DNA from: Flavobacteriaceae bacterium
Lineage (GTDB): Bacteria > Bacteroidota > Bacteroidia > Flavobacteriales > Flavobacteriaceae
NCBI GenBank assembly: GCA_016763215.1
Contig: JAESUF010000093.1
Span: 1 to 6,056, forward strand
Direction: 5' to 3'
Length of the DNA: 6,056 nt
The notes under the pieces were generated by a model. The model was not told the DNA's origin. It searched no databases and saw only the letters and a program-made list of their open reading frames with translations. Made by a program: the position numbers and the translations under genes. Within the stretch, counting starts at the first letter, position 1, and each line of letters opens with the position of its first letter. Below are positions 1-6,056 of the stretch, piece by piece.

Positions 1-749
1 CTAATTATAATAGGTTATACTTTATATCAAGGATCAAATAAAAAACGCCTCCTAGCCCTCCAAGAAAAAGAACTAGAAACTCAAAAAAACCTTACCCTTA
101 TCAAAGAACAAGAGATTACTTCCATTAATGCCATGGTAGAAGGACAGGAAAAGGAACGTAAACGTGTTGCCGAAGATTTGCATGACAACCTAGGATCTGT
201 GATTGCTACACTAAAGTTGCATTTTGAGAACTTACGGATCAATAGAGAAAAGAAAAAAGTGGACCAAGAAGCCCTGTTTGATAAAACAGAAGGCTTGATT
301 GACGAGGCCTACTTAAAAGTACGGAGTATTGCCCATGCTAAGAATGCTGGTGTAATTGCGAATCAAGGATTACTAGTAGCGATACAACAAATGGCAGAAA
401 AATATCTTCTGCCAATGCGATACAAATTGAGGTAGTAGATTTCGGGCTAGAAAAACGTTTAGACAACAGCTTGGAGATTTCTTTGTTTCGAATCATACAA
501 GAATTAGTCACCAATATTATCAAACATGCTGAAGCAAATCAAGCAACCATCAATATTTCTCAATACGATGGAACTATTAACATCATACTAGAAGACAACG
601 GAAAAGGAATGATAGTTTCTGAAGTCAATTCTCAAAAGGGAATGGGCCTGCATTCTATACAAACTAGAGTAGAACATTTACAAGGTTCATTCACCATCGA
701 CTCTACTCCTACTAAGGGAACTACAGTGATTATTAATGTTCCAATCTGA
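1..749 (+). pseudogene. Sensor histidine kinase (NarL-type, HisKA_3/HATPase_c), 5' partial, frameshifted
   Basis: C-terminal part of a membrane-bound sensor kinase that would phosphorylate the response regulator downstream. The reading frame is open from base 1. It begins with the end of a hydrophobic membrane segment (LIIIGYTLYQG), then a charged coiled-coil linker. The HisKA_3 phosphoacceptor motif ERKRVAEDLHDNLG follows, with the histidine codon at 181-183. The HATPase_c domain sits in another frame: N box ELVTNIIKHA (Asn codon 513-515), G1 box DNGKGM (from 594), G2 box GMGL (639-650), ending INVPI at the TGA at 747-749. Frame 1 stops at 433-435. The protein makes sense only if one base is restored in the A run at 398-402, giving MAEKISSANAIQIEVVDFG. 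The short linker resembles TPR-containing flavobacterial kinases, but the sensor part lies outside the window. Identity is certain. Whether the break is biological or a sequencing error is open. Without a fix, the phosphoacceptor and ATP-binding domains would be separated. Confidence 0.88.
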
Positions 750-795
750 TAACGGGCACTGAGGTGATATATAATAGAGAATGCAACTATAAAAT

Positions 796-888
796 GTCTT
801 TACGATCCCGCAATAAGGCGGGAGAAGTAATCTCGTTAATTAAACTCAAAATAGAGAGATTGCTTCGTCCTTTGGTCCTCGCAATGAC
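796..888. repeat. Palindromic two-hairpin intergenic repeat (REP/MITE-like)
   Basis: Two related halves lie in inverted orientation around a 21-bp spacer (835-855). The left half, 796-834, runs from GTCTTTACGA to GAAGTAATCTC. The right half, 856-888, read on the minus strand, runs from GTCATTGCGA to GAAGCAATCTC. The outer ends match at 8 of 10 bases, and the inner ends AATCTC (829-834) and GAGATT (856-861) are perfectly complementary. Each half also folds alone: CCCGC/GCGGG (807-811 with 818-822), and ATTGC/GCAAT (859-863 with 881-885). The ATTGCGAGGA...GAAGCAATCTC wording resembles an intergenic repeat I recall from many Bacteroidetes genomes. No transposase is present, so any movement would need help in trans. 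No clear target-site duplication is visible. A 63-codon open frame across this DNA is an accident of the repeat. Confidence 0.72.
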
Positions 889-973
889 TGATCATATAAA
901 TACTTACATTGAGGGAATACACAACAAAATATCTTTCTTAACTTTATATCGCTAAAAAGAAAAACAAAACCCC

Positions 974-1615
974 ATGATTACAATTGCAATTGCCGAAGAC
1001 CACCAAATGCTTATCGATGGAATTAAAGCCTTCTTTGAATATGATGAGGATATCAATTTTATTGGGACTGTCAATAACGGAGAGGACTTAGTGAAATTAG
1101 TGAGTTTAAAACAACCTAAGTTGGTCATTACGGATATTCGAATGCCTATCCTAGATGGAATTCAAGCAACAAGACAAATCAAGAAACAGTTTCCACACAT
1201 TCATGTTTTAGCAATGACTATGTTTGATCAGCCGGAAGCGATCAAACAAATGTTGGATGCAGGTGCTACTGGGTATATTTTAAAGAACTCAGGAATTAAA
1301 ATGCTCTCCAAAGCTATTGTGACTGTGGCTGGTGGAGAAACGTTCTTCGACCCCAATGTTGCCTTCAACTTTATGAACGACTATATTGAAGACAATGTGA
1401 CTATTGGTAAAACGGATAAAGTGGTGTTATCCAATCGCGAAAAAGAAATTCTACACCTCATTGCCAATGCCAAAACCTCCAAAAACATTGCAGAAGAATT
1501 GTTTATAGCCAAAACTACGGTAGATACGCATCGCAAAAATATGATTCGTAAACTTCAACTATCAAATGGCAATGAACTGATTAAATATGCAATTGAAAAA
1601 AAGTATCAGTTCTAA
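974..1615 (+). CDS. Two-component response regulator, NarL/LuxR family
   Basis: Cytoplasmic DNA-binding regulator of 213 residues, the normal length for the family. The receiver domain covers about residues 1-120: acidic pair Glu8-Asp9, phosphoacceptor Asp54 in VITDIRMPILDG, switch Thr82 in AMTMFD, and Lys104 in GYILKNSG. All the residues needed for phosphorylation are present. A linker leads to a LuxR-type helix-turn-helix at about 150-210 (LSNREKEILHLIANAKTSK, then IAEELFIAKTTVDTHRKNM). The ATG at 974 gives the canonical N-terminus (MITIAIAEDHQM), so the start is secure. Only A-rich sequence precedes it, normal for Bacteroidetes, which rarely use strong Shine-Dalgarno sites. The neighbouring kinase is its obvious partner, but the 224-bp gap is long for such a pair and holds a repeat. 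A weak promoter-like TAACTTTA occurs at 939-946 with no fitting -33 element. The target genes and stimulus cannot be read from the sequence. Confidence 0.95.
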   Translation: MITIAIAEDHQMLIDGIKAFFEYDEDINFIGTVNNGEDLVKLVSLKQPKLVITDIRMPILDGIQATRQIKKQFPHIHVLAMTMFDQPEAIKQMLDAGATGYILKNSGIKMLSKAIVTVAGGETFFDPNVAFNFMNDYIEDNVTIGKTDKVVLSNREKEILHLIANAKTSKNIAEELFIAKTTVDTHRKNMIRKLQLSNGNELIKYAIEKKYQF

Positions 1616-1628
1616 AATTACCTATTTG

Positions 1629-1660
1629 TAGGGATAGTATCACTATGCTCCTATTTCTAT
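1629..1660 (+). terminator. Possible weak terminator after the response regulator
   Basis: An imperfect hairpin starts 14 bp after the regulator stop codon. TAGG (1629-1632) pairs with CCTA (1650-1653), and ATAGT (1634-1638) pairs with ACTAT (1642-1646) around a three-base loop. A short T-rich stretch follows. The stem is AT-rich and bulged and the T-tract is poor, so this is only a candidate. Confidence 0.25.
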
Positions 1661-1665
1661 GTTTG
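1658..1665 (+). promoter_or_regulatory. Candidate -7 promoter element for the barrel protein gene
   Basis: TATGTTTG matches the Bacteroidetes -7 consensus TAnnTTTG exactly and lies 23 bp before the ATG at 1689, which would give a short leader. No TTG lies at the usual 19-20 bp upstream. The nearest TTTG (1625-1628) is 29 bp away. The call therefore rests on the -7 box alone. Confidence 0.35.
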
Positions 1666-1688
1666 ACTTATAATTTAAAAACTAAGTC

Positions 1689-2513
1689 ATGAAAAAAACT
1701 GTATTAATATTTCTCACATTATTTTGTGTTACTTATTTAAAATCACAAGTGAGTGATGAGAAAAAAGGGAAATCTGGAAATTATATTATCACTCAAGCTT
1801 TTGAGAGTGATTACATTGTAAATTGGAAGGGAGATAGTATTCCTAAAAAACTAATTCATCAACCAGGATGGAAAATAAACATAATGCAATATGATAAAGA
1901 AAACAGGCTTTACACAATTCAATATTGGAAATGGACAGAAGAAGGTTTAGGGTCTAGTAATCAATTATTAAATAATACATTCTATAGAAACATCACACCA
2001 GTGAATGGAAAACAAAATGTGGCTCTTAATTATTTTAATATAAAAGAAGATGATTTTGATAAGTATTTTGAAAAATATTACAAAAGATGGATGGCTGTAA
2101 CTGCTGGTTTTTACTCTGTTCCTTTTAAAATTCGTGTTAAGAATTTTGATTTTGAGCAAGATTTAAATATAGGCTTAAGTATTGGTTTTCCATTTCGAGT
2201 AAACAAAAGGTTAGAGAAAAGGTGGATTTTTGAACCTAATTTTGGTTTAGGTATTACAAAAATAAATTTAAGTGATAAGAATAGTAATGTTGATTCTGTT
2301 AGAACAGCAAATGCACTGACAGTGTCCGCGGGTTTATTGTTTAGATTTAATGAAAAAATTAATATTGGTGTATTTACCGGCTATGATTTTTTAGGTCAGA
2401 GTGATAAAAATACCGAATGGATTTATAACAGAAAACTTTGGGTTGGCTTCGGAATCAATATTTCTTTTAACATTAATAAACCTGAGAAAGAAGAAACCAG
2501 TGGAAATAATTAA
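1689..2513 (+). CDS. Secreted, probable outer-membrane beta-barrel protein of unknown function
   Basis: I do not recognise this 274-residue protein as a named family. Residues 1-20 look like a Sec signal peptide: two lysines, a hydrophobic core (TVLIFLTLFCVTYL), then KSQ, a common flavobacterial ending. There is no cysteine at the likely cleavage point, so it is probably not a lipoprotein. Residues 21-130 form a polar, aromatic-rich domain with several Trp and Tyr. From about 135 the pattern alternates as in outer-membrane strands: roughly 135-150, 158-170, 178-192, 207-220, 223-235 and 247-262, with Gly/aromatic segments such as FEPNFGLGITK and LWVGFGINISF. A hydrophilic tail (KPEKEETSGNN) follows the last strand, which is unusual for a barrel because these normally end at a terminal aromatic residue. 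It lies 73 bp after the response regulator on the same strand, so it could be a regulated target or an unrelated gene with its own promoter. Coding status is well supported, the location moderately, the function unknown. Confidence 0.82.
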   Translation: MKKTVLIFLTLFCVTYLKSQVSDEKKGKSGNYIITQAFESDYIVNWKGDSIPKKLIHQPGWKINIMQYDKENRLYTIQYWKWTEEGLGSSNQLLNNTFYRNITPVNGKQNVALNYFNIKEDDFDKYFEKYYKRWMAVTAGFYSVPFKIRVKNFDFEQDLNIGLSIGFPFRVNKRLEKRWIFEPNFGLGITKINLSDKNSNVDSVRTANALTVSAGLLFRFNEKINIGVFTGYDFLGQSDKNTEWIYNRKLWVGFGINISFNINKPEKEETSGNN

Positions 2514-2547
2514 AACTAAAGCCGACTAGTATTAGTCGGCTTTAGTT
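2514..2547. terminator. Bidirectional intrinsic terminator between convergent genes
   Basis: A perfect 15-bp stem, arms 2514-2528 and 2533-2547, encloses the four-base loop GTAT. The core of the stem is GCCGACTA/TAGTCGGC. The outer part is AACTAAA/TTTAGTT, so each strand has an A-rich lead-in and a T-rich exit, as expected for termination in both directions. It begins on the base after the plus-strand stop codon and ends two bases before the recQ stop codon. Confidence 0.9.
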
Positions 2548-2549
2548 GT

Positions 2550-4733
2550 TTAATTCGCTACTTCATTAATAAACTTGATACGCATCAGTCGGAGTTCTTC
2601 CTCGTCATAATCGCCATCAAATTCATCTAAGGCTTCCTGAATTTTGTCGGATTCAGCTTCCATAAAGTATTCATAGATTTCTTCTTGTTGTTCTTCATCT
2701 AAGAGATCGTCTAAGGAGTAGTTTATATTCAACTTGGTTCCTGAATAGATAATTACTTCCATCTCTTTGATCAATTGAGTCATTTCCAATCCTTTAGATT
2801 TAGCAATATCAATTAATGGTAGTTTACGATCCGTATTTTGAATGATGTATAATTTCAATCCAGAATTAACTCCTGTACTCTTTACAATCAAGTCATCTGG
2901 GCGGGTAATTTCATTTTCGTCGACATATTGAGAAATTAAGGAAATAAAATCTTTTCCAAATTTTCGTGCCTTCCCTTCACCTACTCCATGAACTTTCGAT
3001 AGCTCATCTTTGGTAATTGGATATTTCAATGCCATGTCGTCTAACGATGGGTCTTGAAAAACAGCAAATGGAGGAACTCCATTTTTTACTGCTACTTTCT
3101 TTCGTAGATCTTTTAAGATTTTTACAAGATTCTCATCAGCAGCAGCACCAGAACTCTTTTCATTGGTAATGATATCAGCAGTGTTCTCTTGCGAATACAC
3201 ATGATCTTCTGTCATCATAAATGAAGTCGGATTGGCAATATAATCAAGGCCTTTCTGAGTCAGTTTAATAACACCGTATTGTTCAATTTCTTTTCGAATA
3301 CAATTTACTACCAGAACTTGTCTGAGAAGCGCCATCCAATAAGAACCGTTTTTTTCTTTACCACAACCAAAGAAAGGTTGCAAATGTGTTTTATGAGAAT
3401 TCAGCATGGCATTTTCTTGACCAATAAGTGTGCTGACAACATTTTTAGCTTTGTATTTTTCTTTGGTATTTCGAACAACAGATAAGAGCATCGCTACATC
3501 TTGCTTGGCTTCATGCTTCTTTTTAGGATTCTTTGTATTATCATCCATCTCTGCTCCCGCACCATTCACTTCATCAAAATCTTCGCCGAAATAATGCAGT
3601 AAATATTTTCGCCTTGACATAGAAGTTTCAGCGTAACCAACAACTTCCTGTAGCAAAGCATGGCCAATCTCCTGTTCAGCAATAGGCTTGCTAGCCATAA
3701 ATTTTTCTAATTTTTCAATATCTTTATAGGCATAAAATGCCAAACAATACCCTTCGCCATCATCACGTCCAGCACGACCTGTTTCTTGATAGTAGCTTTC
3801 TAAACTTTTAGGAATATCGTGGTGAATTACAAAACGAACATCAGGCTTGTCTATTCCCATTCCAAAAGCAATGGTAGCAACCACCACATCACAGTCTTCC
3901 ATCAGAAACATGTCTTGATGCTTCACTCTTGTTTTAGCATCCAATCCTGCATGATAAGGAACCGCTTTGATTCCATTTACTTGTAAAACCTGTGAAATCT
4001 CTTCTACCTTCTTTCTACTCAAGCAATAGATAATTCCAGATTTACCCATTCGTTGTTTTACAAATCGAATGATATCTTTTTCTACATCTTTTGTTTTTGG
4101 GCGTACTTCATAAAACAAATTAGGTCTGTTAAAAGAAGCTTTGAATGTTTTTGCATCAGAGATTCCCAACGTTTTTAAAATGTCTTCTTGCACCTTTTCA
4201 GTAGCGGTCGCTGTAAGTCCAATTACAGGAACACTATCAATTTGTTTGATAATATGTCTTAAATTTCTGTACTCGGGTCTAAAATCATGCCCCCATTCTG
4301 AGATACAATGTGCTTCATCAATTGCGACAAAAGAAATCTTTTGACCTTTTAAGAAATCCACATACTCTTCTTTTATCAAAGATTCAGGAGCTACATATAA
4401 TAGTTTGGTGATACCATTAGAGATATCATCTTTCACTTGAGTAACTTCCGATTTATTTAAAGAAGAATTTAGAACATGAGCAATTCCATGATGTTCAGAA
4501 ATTCCACGAATCGCATCTACTTGATTTTACATCAAGGCTATTAGTGGTGAAATAACAATGGCTGTACCTTCTTGCATTAACGCAGGTAATTGGTAACATA
4601 AAGATTTCCCACCACCGGTAGGCATAATAACAAACGTGTCATTATTAGCAAGAATACTTTGTATTACTTCTTCTTGCAAGCCTTTAAACTTACTGAATCC
4701 AAAAAATTTTTTGAGAGGAGCGTATATATCCAT
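2550..4733 (-). pseudogene. recQ: ATP-dependent DNA helicase RecQ, interrupted by an in-frame stop
   Basis: RecQ unwinds DNA 3'-5' in recombination and repair. Reading through one stop gives 727 residues, collinear with RecQ throughout. Domains in readthrough numbering: motif 0 (FKGLQEEVI, 16-24), Walker A TGGGKS (39-44), motif Ia SPLIALM (62-68), DEAH (139-142), GLTATAT (about 172-178), motif VI QETGRAGR (316-323), HRDC (about 526-604, with HGVGEGKARKFG), then a roughly 120-residue acidic C-terminal extension. Codon 69, bases 4527-4529, is TAA where relatives have Lys (LMKNQVD). The frame is the same on both sides, so a single A-to-T change explains it. The first product would be a useless 68-residue peptide. 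Restart at the GTG at 4434-4436 would lack the ATP-binding loop. The zinc-binding cysteines of the E. coli enzyme are absent: SRR replaces CRR at about 373 and no CxxCxxC follows. recQ is divergent from kdsD and convergent with the barrel gene. Family is certain; the stop may be real decay or a base-call error. Confidence 0.93.
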
Positions 4734-4794
4734 TATAAACTATTGGTCTTTATAAAGCTTATATTTTTATTGAGTGACAATACTTTTACAAATG

Positions 4795-4825
4795 TTTGAG
4801 GTGAATGAATTTTATAGTAAATTTG
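4795..4825 (+). promoter_or_regulatory. Bacteroidetes-type promoter for kdsD-tatC
   Basis: TTTG at 4795-4798 is followed after exactly 19 bp by TAAATTTG at 4818-4825. Both fit the primary sigma-factor consensus known for Flavobacterium and Bacteroides (TTTG, about 19 bp, TAnnTTTG). Transcription would start near 4830, leaving a very AT-rich leader of roughly 55 nt before the likely start codon. No equally good promoter was found on the minus strand for recQ. Confidence 0.75.
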
Positions 4826-4886
4826 TCTAATATTTTATATATTATAAATATATAACTTTTTTATTATAGATAAAATAAATAATCCT

Positions 4887-5858
4887 TTGGAAGATTTAAA
4901 AAATATCAACGCTATTGCAAAAGAAACTATTCTTATGGAAAGTAGCGCTATTGCTAATTTAGCAAATTTGATCAACTCTGACTTTGAAAATGCTGTTAAA
5001 TTCATTCTAAATTCTTCAGGGCGAGTTATTGTAACAGGAATTGGTAAAAGTGCAAACATCGCTACGAAGATTGTGGCTACTTATAATTCTACTGGAACTC
5101 CATCTATTTTTATGCATGCAGCAGATGCTATCCATGGAGATCTAGGGATTATTCAAAAAGACGATATTGTTATTTGCATCTCTAAGAGTGGAAATACTCC
5201 AGAGATTAAAGTACTAGTTCCTTTAATTAAGAGTTCTAATAATAAGGTGGTTGCGATTACTGGAAATGCTGATTCATTTTTAGGCACTGAAGCAGATTTC
5301 ACACTCAACACCTATGTAGAGAAAGAAGCTTGCCCTAATAATTTAGCTCCTACTACAAGTACCACTGCTCAATTAGTTATGGGAGATGCGCTTGCTGTTT
5401 GTCTACTGAAAATGAAGGGGTTTACAAGCAATGATTTTGCAAAATATCATCCAGGAGGTGCTTTAGGTAAACGTTTGTATTTACGTGTTTCCGATTTAAT
5501 TAAAAACAATGAAGCTCCACAAGTATCTGAGACTACTTCAGTTTCAGAGGTTATTGTTGAGATTACCGAGAAAAGATTAGGAGTTTCAGCAGTTGTAAAC
5601 ACAAATGAAGATTTGGTAGGGATTGTTACCGATGGAGACATTCGAAGAATGTTGAGTGATACTTCAGACATTCGTAGTTTAACGGCAAAAGATATTATGG
5701 GAAAGACCCCAAAAACAATCTCTGAAAATGCGATGGCTATTGAAGCTTTAGAAGTTTTGGAAAACAATAATGTGACTCAGATATTGGTCGTAAATAATAA
5801 TCAAAAATATATTGGCGTGGTTCACTTACACGATTTATTAAAAGAAGGAATTTTTTAA
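4887..5858 (+). CDS. kdsD: Arabinose-5-phosphate isomerase (KpsF/GutQ family, SIS-CBS-CBS)
   Basis: Cytoplasmic enzyme that interconverts ribulose-5-phosphate and arabinose-5-phosphate, the first step toward Kdo in lipopolysaccharide. The product is 323 residues, full length for the family. The SIS domain (about 30-190) carries TGIGKSANIATKIV, HAADAIHGDLG, ISKSGNTPE and KYHPGGALGK. Lys54, Glu106, Glu147 and His188 line up at a constant offset of five with the E. coli KdsD active-site residues Lys59, Glu111, Glu152 and His193, and His83 is also kept. Two CBS domains follow (about 205-260 and 268-323), each with a G(I/V)V element: VGIVTDGDIRRML and IGVVHLHDLLKEG. No ATG fits the N-terminus. TTG at 4887 matches where relatives begin. 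An in-frame ATA at 4875 would be the only other near-start, and a stop lies upstream at 4845-4847. kdsD is more likely than kpsF or gutQ because no capsule or sugar-alcohol genes are nearby. It is followed directly by tatC. Confidence 0.93.
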   Translation: MEDLKNINAIAKETILMESSAIANLANLINSDFENAVKFILNSSGRVIVTGIGKSANIATKIVATYNSTGTPSIFMHAADAIHGDLGIIQKDDIVICISKSGNTPEIKVLVPLIKSSNNKVVAITGNADSFLGTEADFTLNTYVEKEACPNNLAPTTSTTAQLVMGDALAVCLLKMKGFTSNDFAKYHPGGALGKRLYLRVSDLIKNNEAPQVSETTSVSEVIVEITEKRLGVSAVVNTNEDLVGIVTDGDIRRMLSDTSDIRSLTAKDIMGKTPKTISENAMAIEALEVLENNNVTQILVVNNNQKYIGVVHLHDLLKEGIF

Positions 5859-6056
5859 ATGGCAGAAAAAAAACAAAACGAAATGTCGTTTTTAGCTCAC
5901 TTAGAGGAGCTTCGTTGGCACCTTGTGCGTAGTGCAATCTCAATTTTTGTCGTTGCAATTGTTCTTTTTTACTTTCAAAAGTATGTTTATGATGAGTTTT
6001 TACTAGCTCATATAAATCCAAACTTTATCACTTACCAATTGTTTTGTGATTTTTTC
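5859..6056 (+). CDS. tatC: Sec-independent (twin-arginine) translocase subunit TatC, 3' partial
   Basis: First 66 residues of TatC, the inner-membrane receptor that binds twin-arginine signal peptides of folded export substrates. After a short Lys-rich start, the diagnostic cytoplasmic motif MSFLAHLEELRWHLVR appears at residues 9-24. Its HLEELR matches HLIELR of E. coli TatC, so Glu17 and Arg19 correspond to the signal-peptide-contacting Glu15 and Arg17 there. The first membrane helix follows (about 25-42, SAISIFVVAIVLFYFQ), then the periplasmic loop with NPNFITYQLFCDFF, close to the flavobacterial pattern. The window ends on a codon boundary, and about three quarters of a normal TatC is missing to the right. 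The ATG begins on the base right after the kdsD TAA, so the two genes share a transcript and are probably translationally coupled. Confidence 0.94.
   Translation, partial: MAEKKQNEMSFLAHLEELRWHLVRSAISIFVVAIVLFYFQKYVYDEFLLAHINPNFITYQLFCDFF

Noticed and set aside
397..405. Programmed -1 ribosomal frameshifting in the kinase
   Set aside because: The run has only five A residues (GAAAAAT) and does not make a proper X XXY YYZ slippery heptamer. No stem or pseudoknot is obvious just downstream, and this kinase family is not known to use recoding.
939..946. Separate promoter for the response regulator (TAACTTTA)
   Set aside because: It fits seven of eight positions of the -7 box, but the nearest upstream TTG (909-911) is 27 bp away and such matches are common in AT-rich DNA.
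764..955. Open frame of 63 codons between kinase and regulator
   Set aside because: It runs straight through the palindromic repeat, has no recognisable domain and no family-like composition. The repeat structure explains the open frame better than selection for a protein.
4527..4529. Stop-codon recoding in recQ (selenocysteine, pyrrolysine or a changed genetic code)
   Set aside because: The codon is TAA, which neither of those amino acids uses. The genes here also end with TAA (regulator, barrel gene, recQ, kdsD), so TAA works as a normal stop in this genome.
4734..4817. Minus-strand promoter for recQ
   Set aside because: The closest -7 candidate, AACATTTG on the minus strand, misses the first conserved T and has no TTG at the right distance. 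It also overlaps the kdsD -33 element, so I could not support it.
5447..6021. Minus-strand open frames opposite kdsD and tatC
   Set aside because: Both lie opposite strongly conserved coding sequence and show no domain features. They are shadows of the real genes.

Overview
The window looks like chromosomal DNA from a low-GC member of the Bacteroidetes, most likely the family Flavobacteriaceae. Three things point there: AT-rich codon use, a promoter of the Bacteroidetes type (TTTG, 19 bp, TAnnTTTG) upstream of kdsD, and protein sequences that closely resemble flavobacterial RecQ, KdsD and TatC as I remember them. No database search was possible.

Layout from left to right. Positions 1-749 hold the C-terminal part of a sensor histidine kinase (HisKA_3 plus HATPase_c), cut by the window edge and broken by a one-base frameshift near 398-402. 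A 224-bp gap follows, containing a 93-bp palindromic element at 796-888. Next is an intact NarL/LuxR-type response regulator at 974-1615. A secreted, probably outer-membrane beta-barrel protein of unknown function lies at 1689-2513. A 15-bp perfect hairpin at 2514-2547 serves as a shared terminator between that gene and the convergent recQ gene (2550-4733, minus strand). recQ carries an in-frame TAA at codon 69. A 153-bp divergent intergenic region with a good promoter leads to kdsD (4887-5858). tatC begins on the very next base (5859) and runs off the right edge.

How the genes work together. The kinase and regulator form a two-component pair: the kinase would autophosphorylate on the histidine encoded at 181-183 and pass phosphate to Asp54 of the regulator. 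The barrel protein beside them could be a target, but nothing here proves it. kdsD makes arabinose-5-phosphate for Kdo and so for lipopolysaccharide. tatC is a core subunit of the twin-arginine export system. Both are envelope housekeeping genes and appear co-transcribed. recQ is DNA repair.

I see no new defence, mobile or biosynthetic system. The points most worth a second look are the two single-base lesions in otherwise well-conserved genes (sequencing error or real gene decay), the two-hairpin repeat between kinase and regulator, the loss of zinc-binding cysteines in RecQ, and the absence of an ATG start for kdsD.
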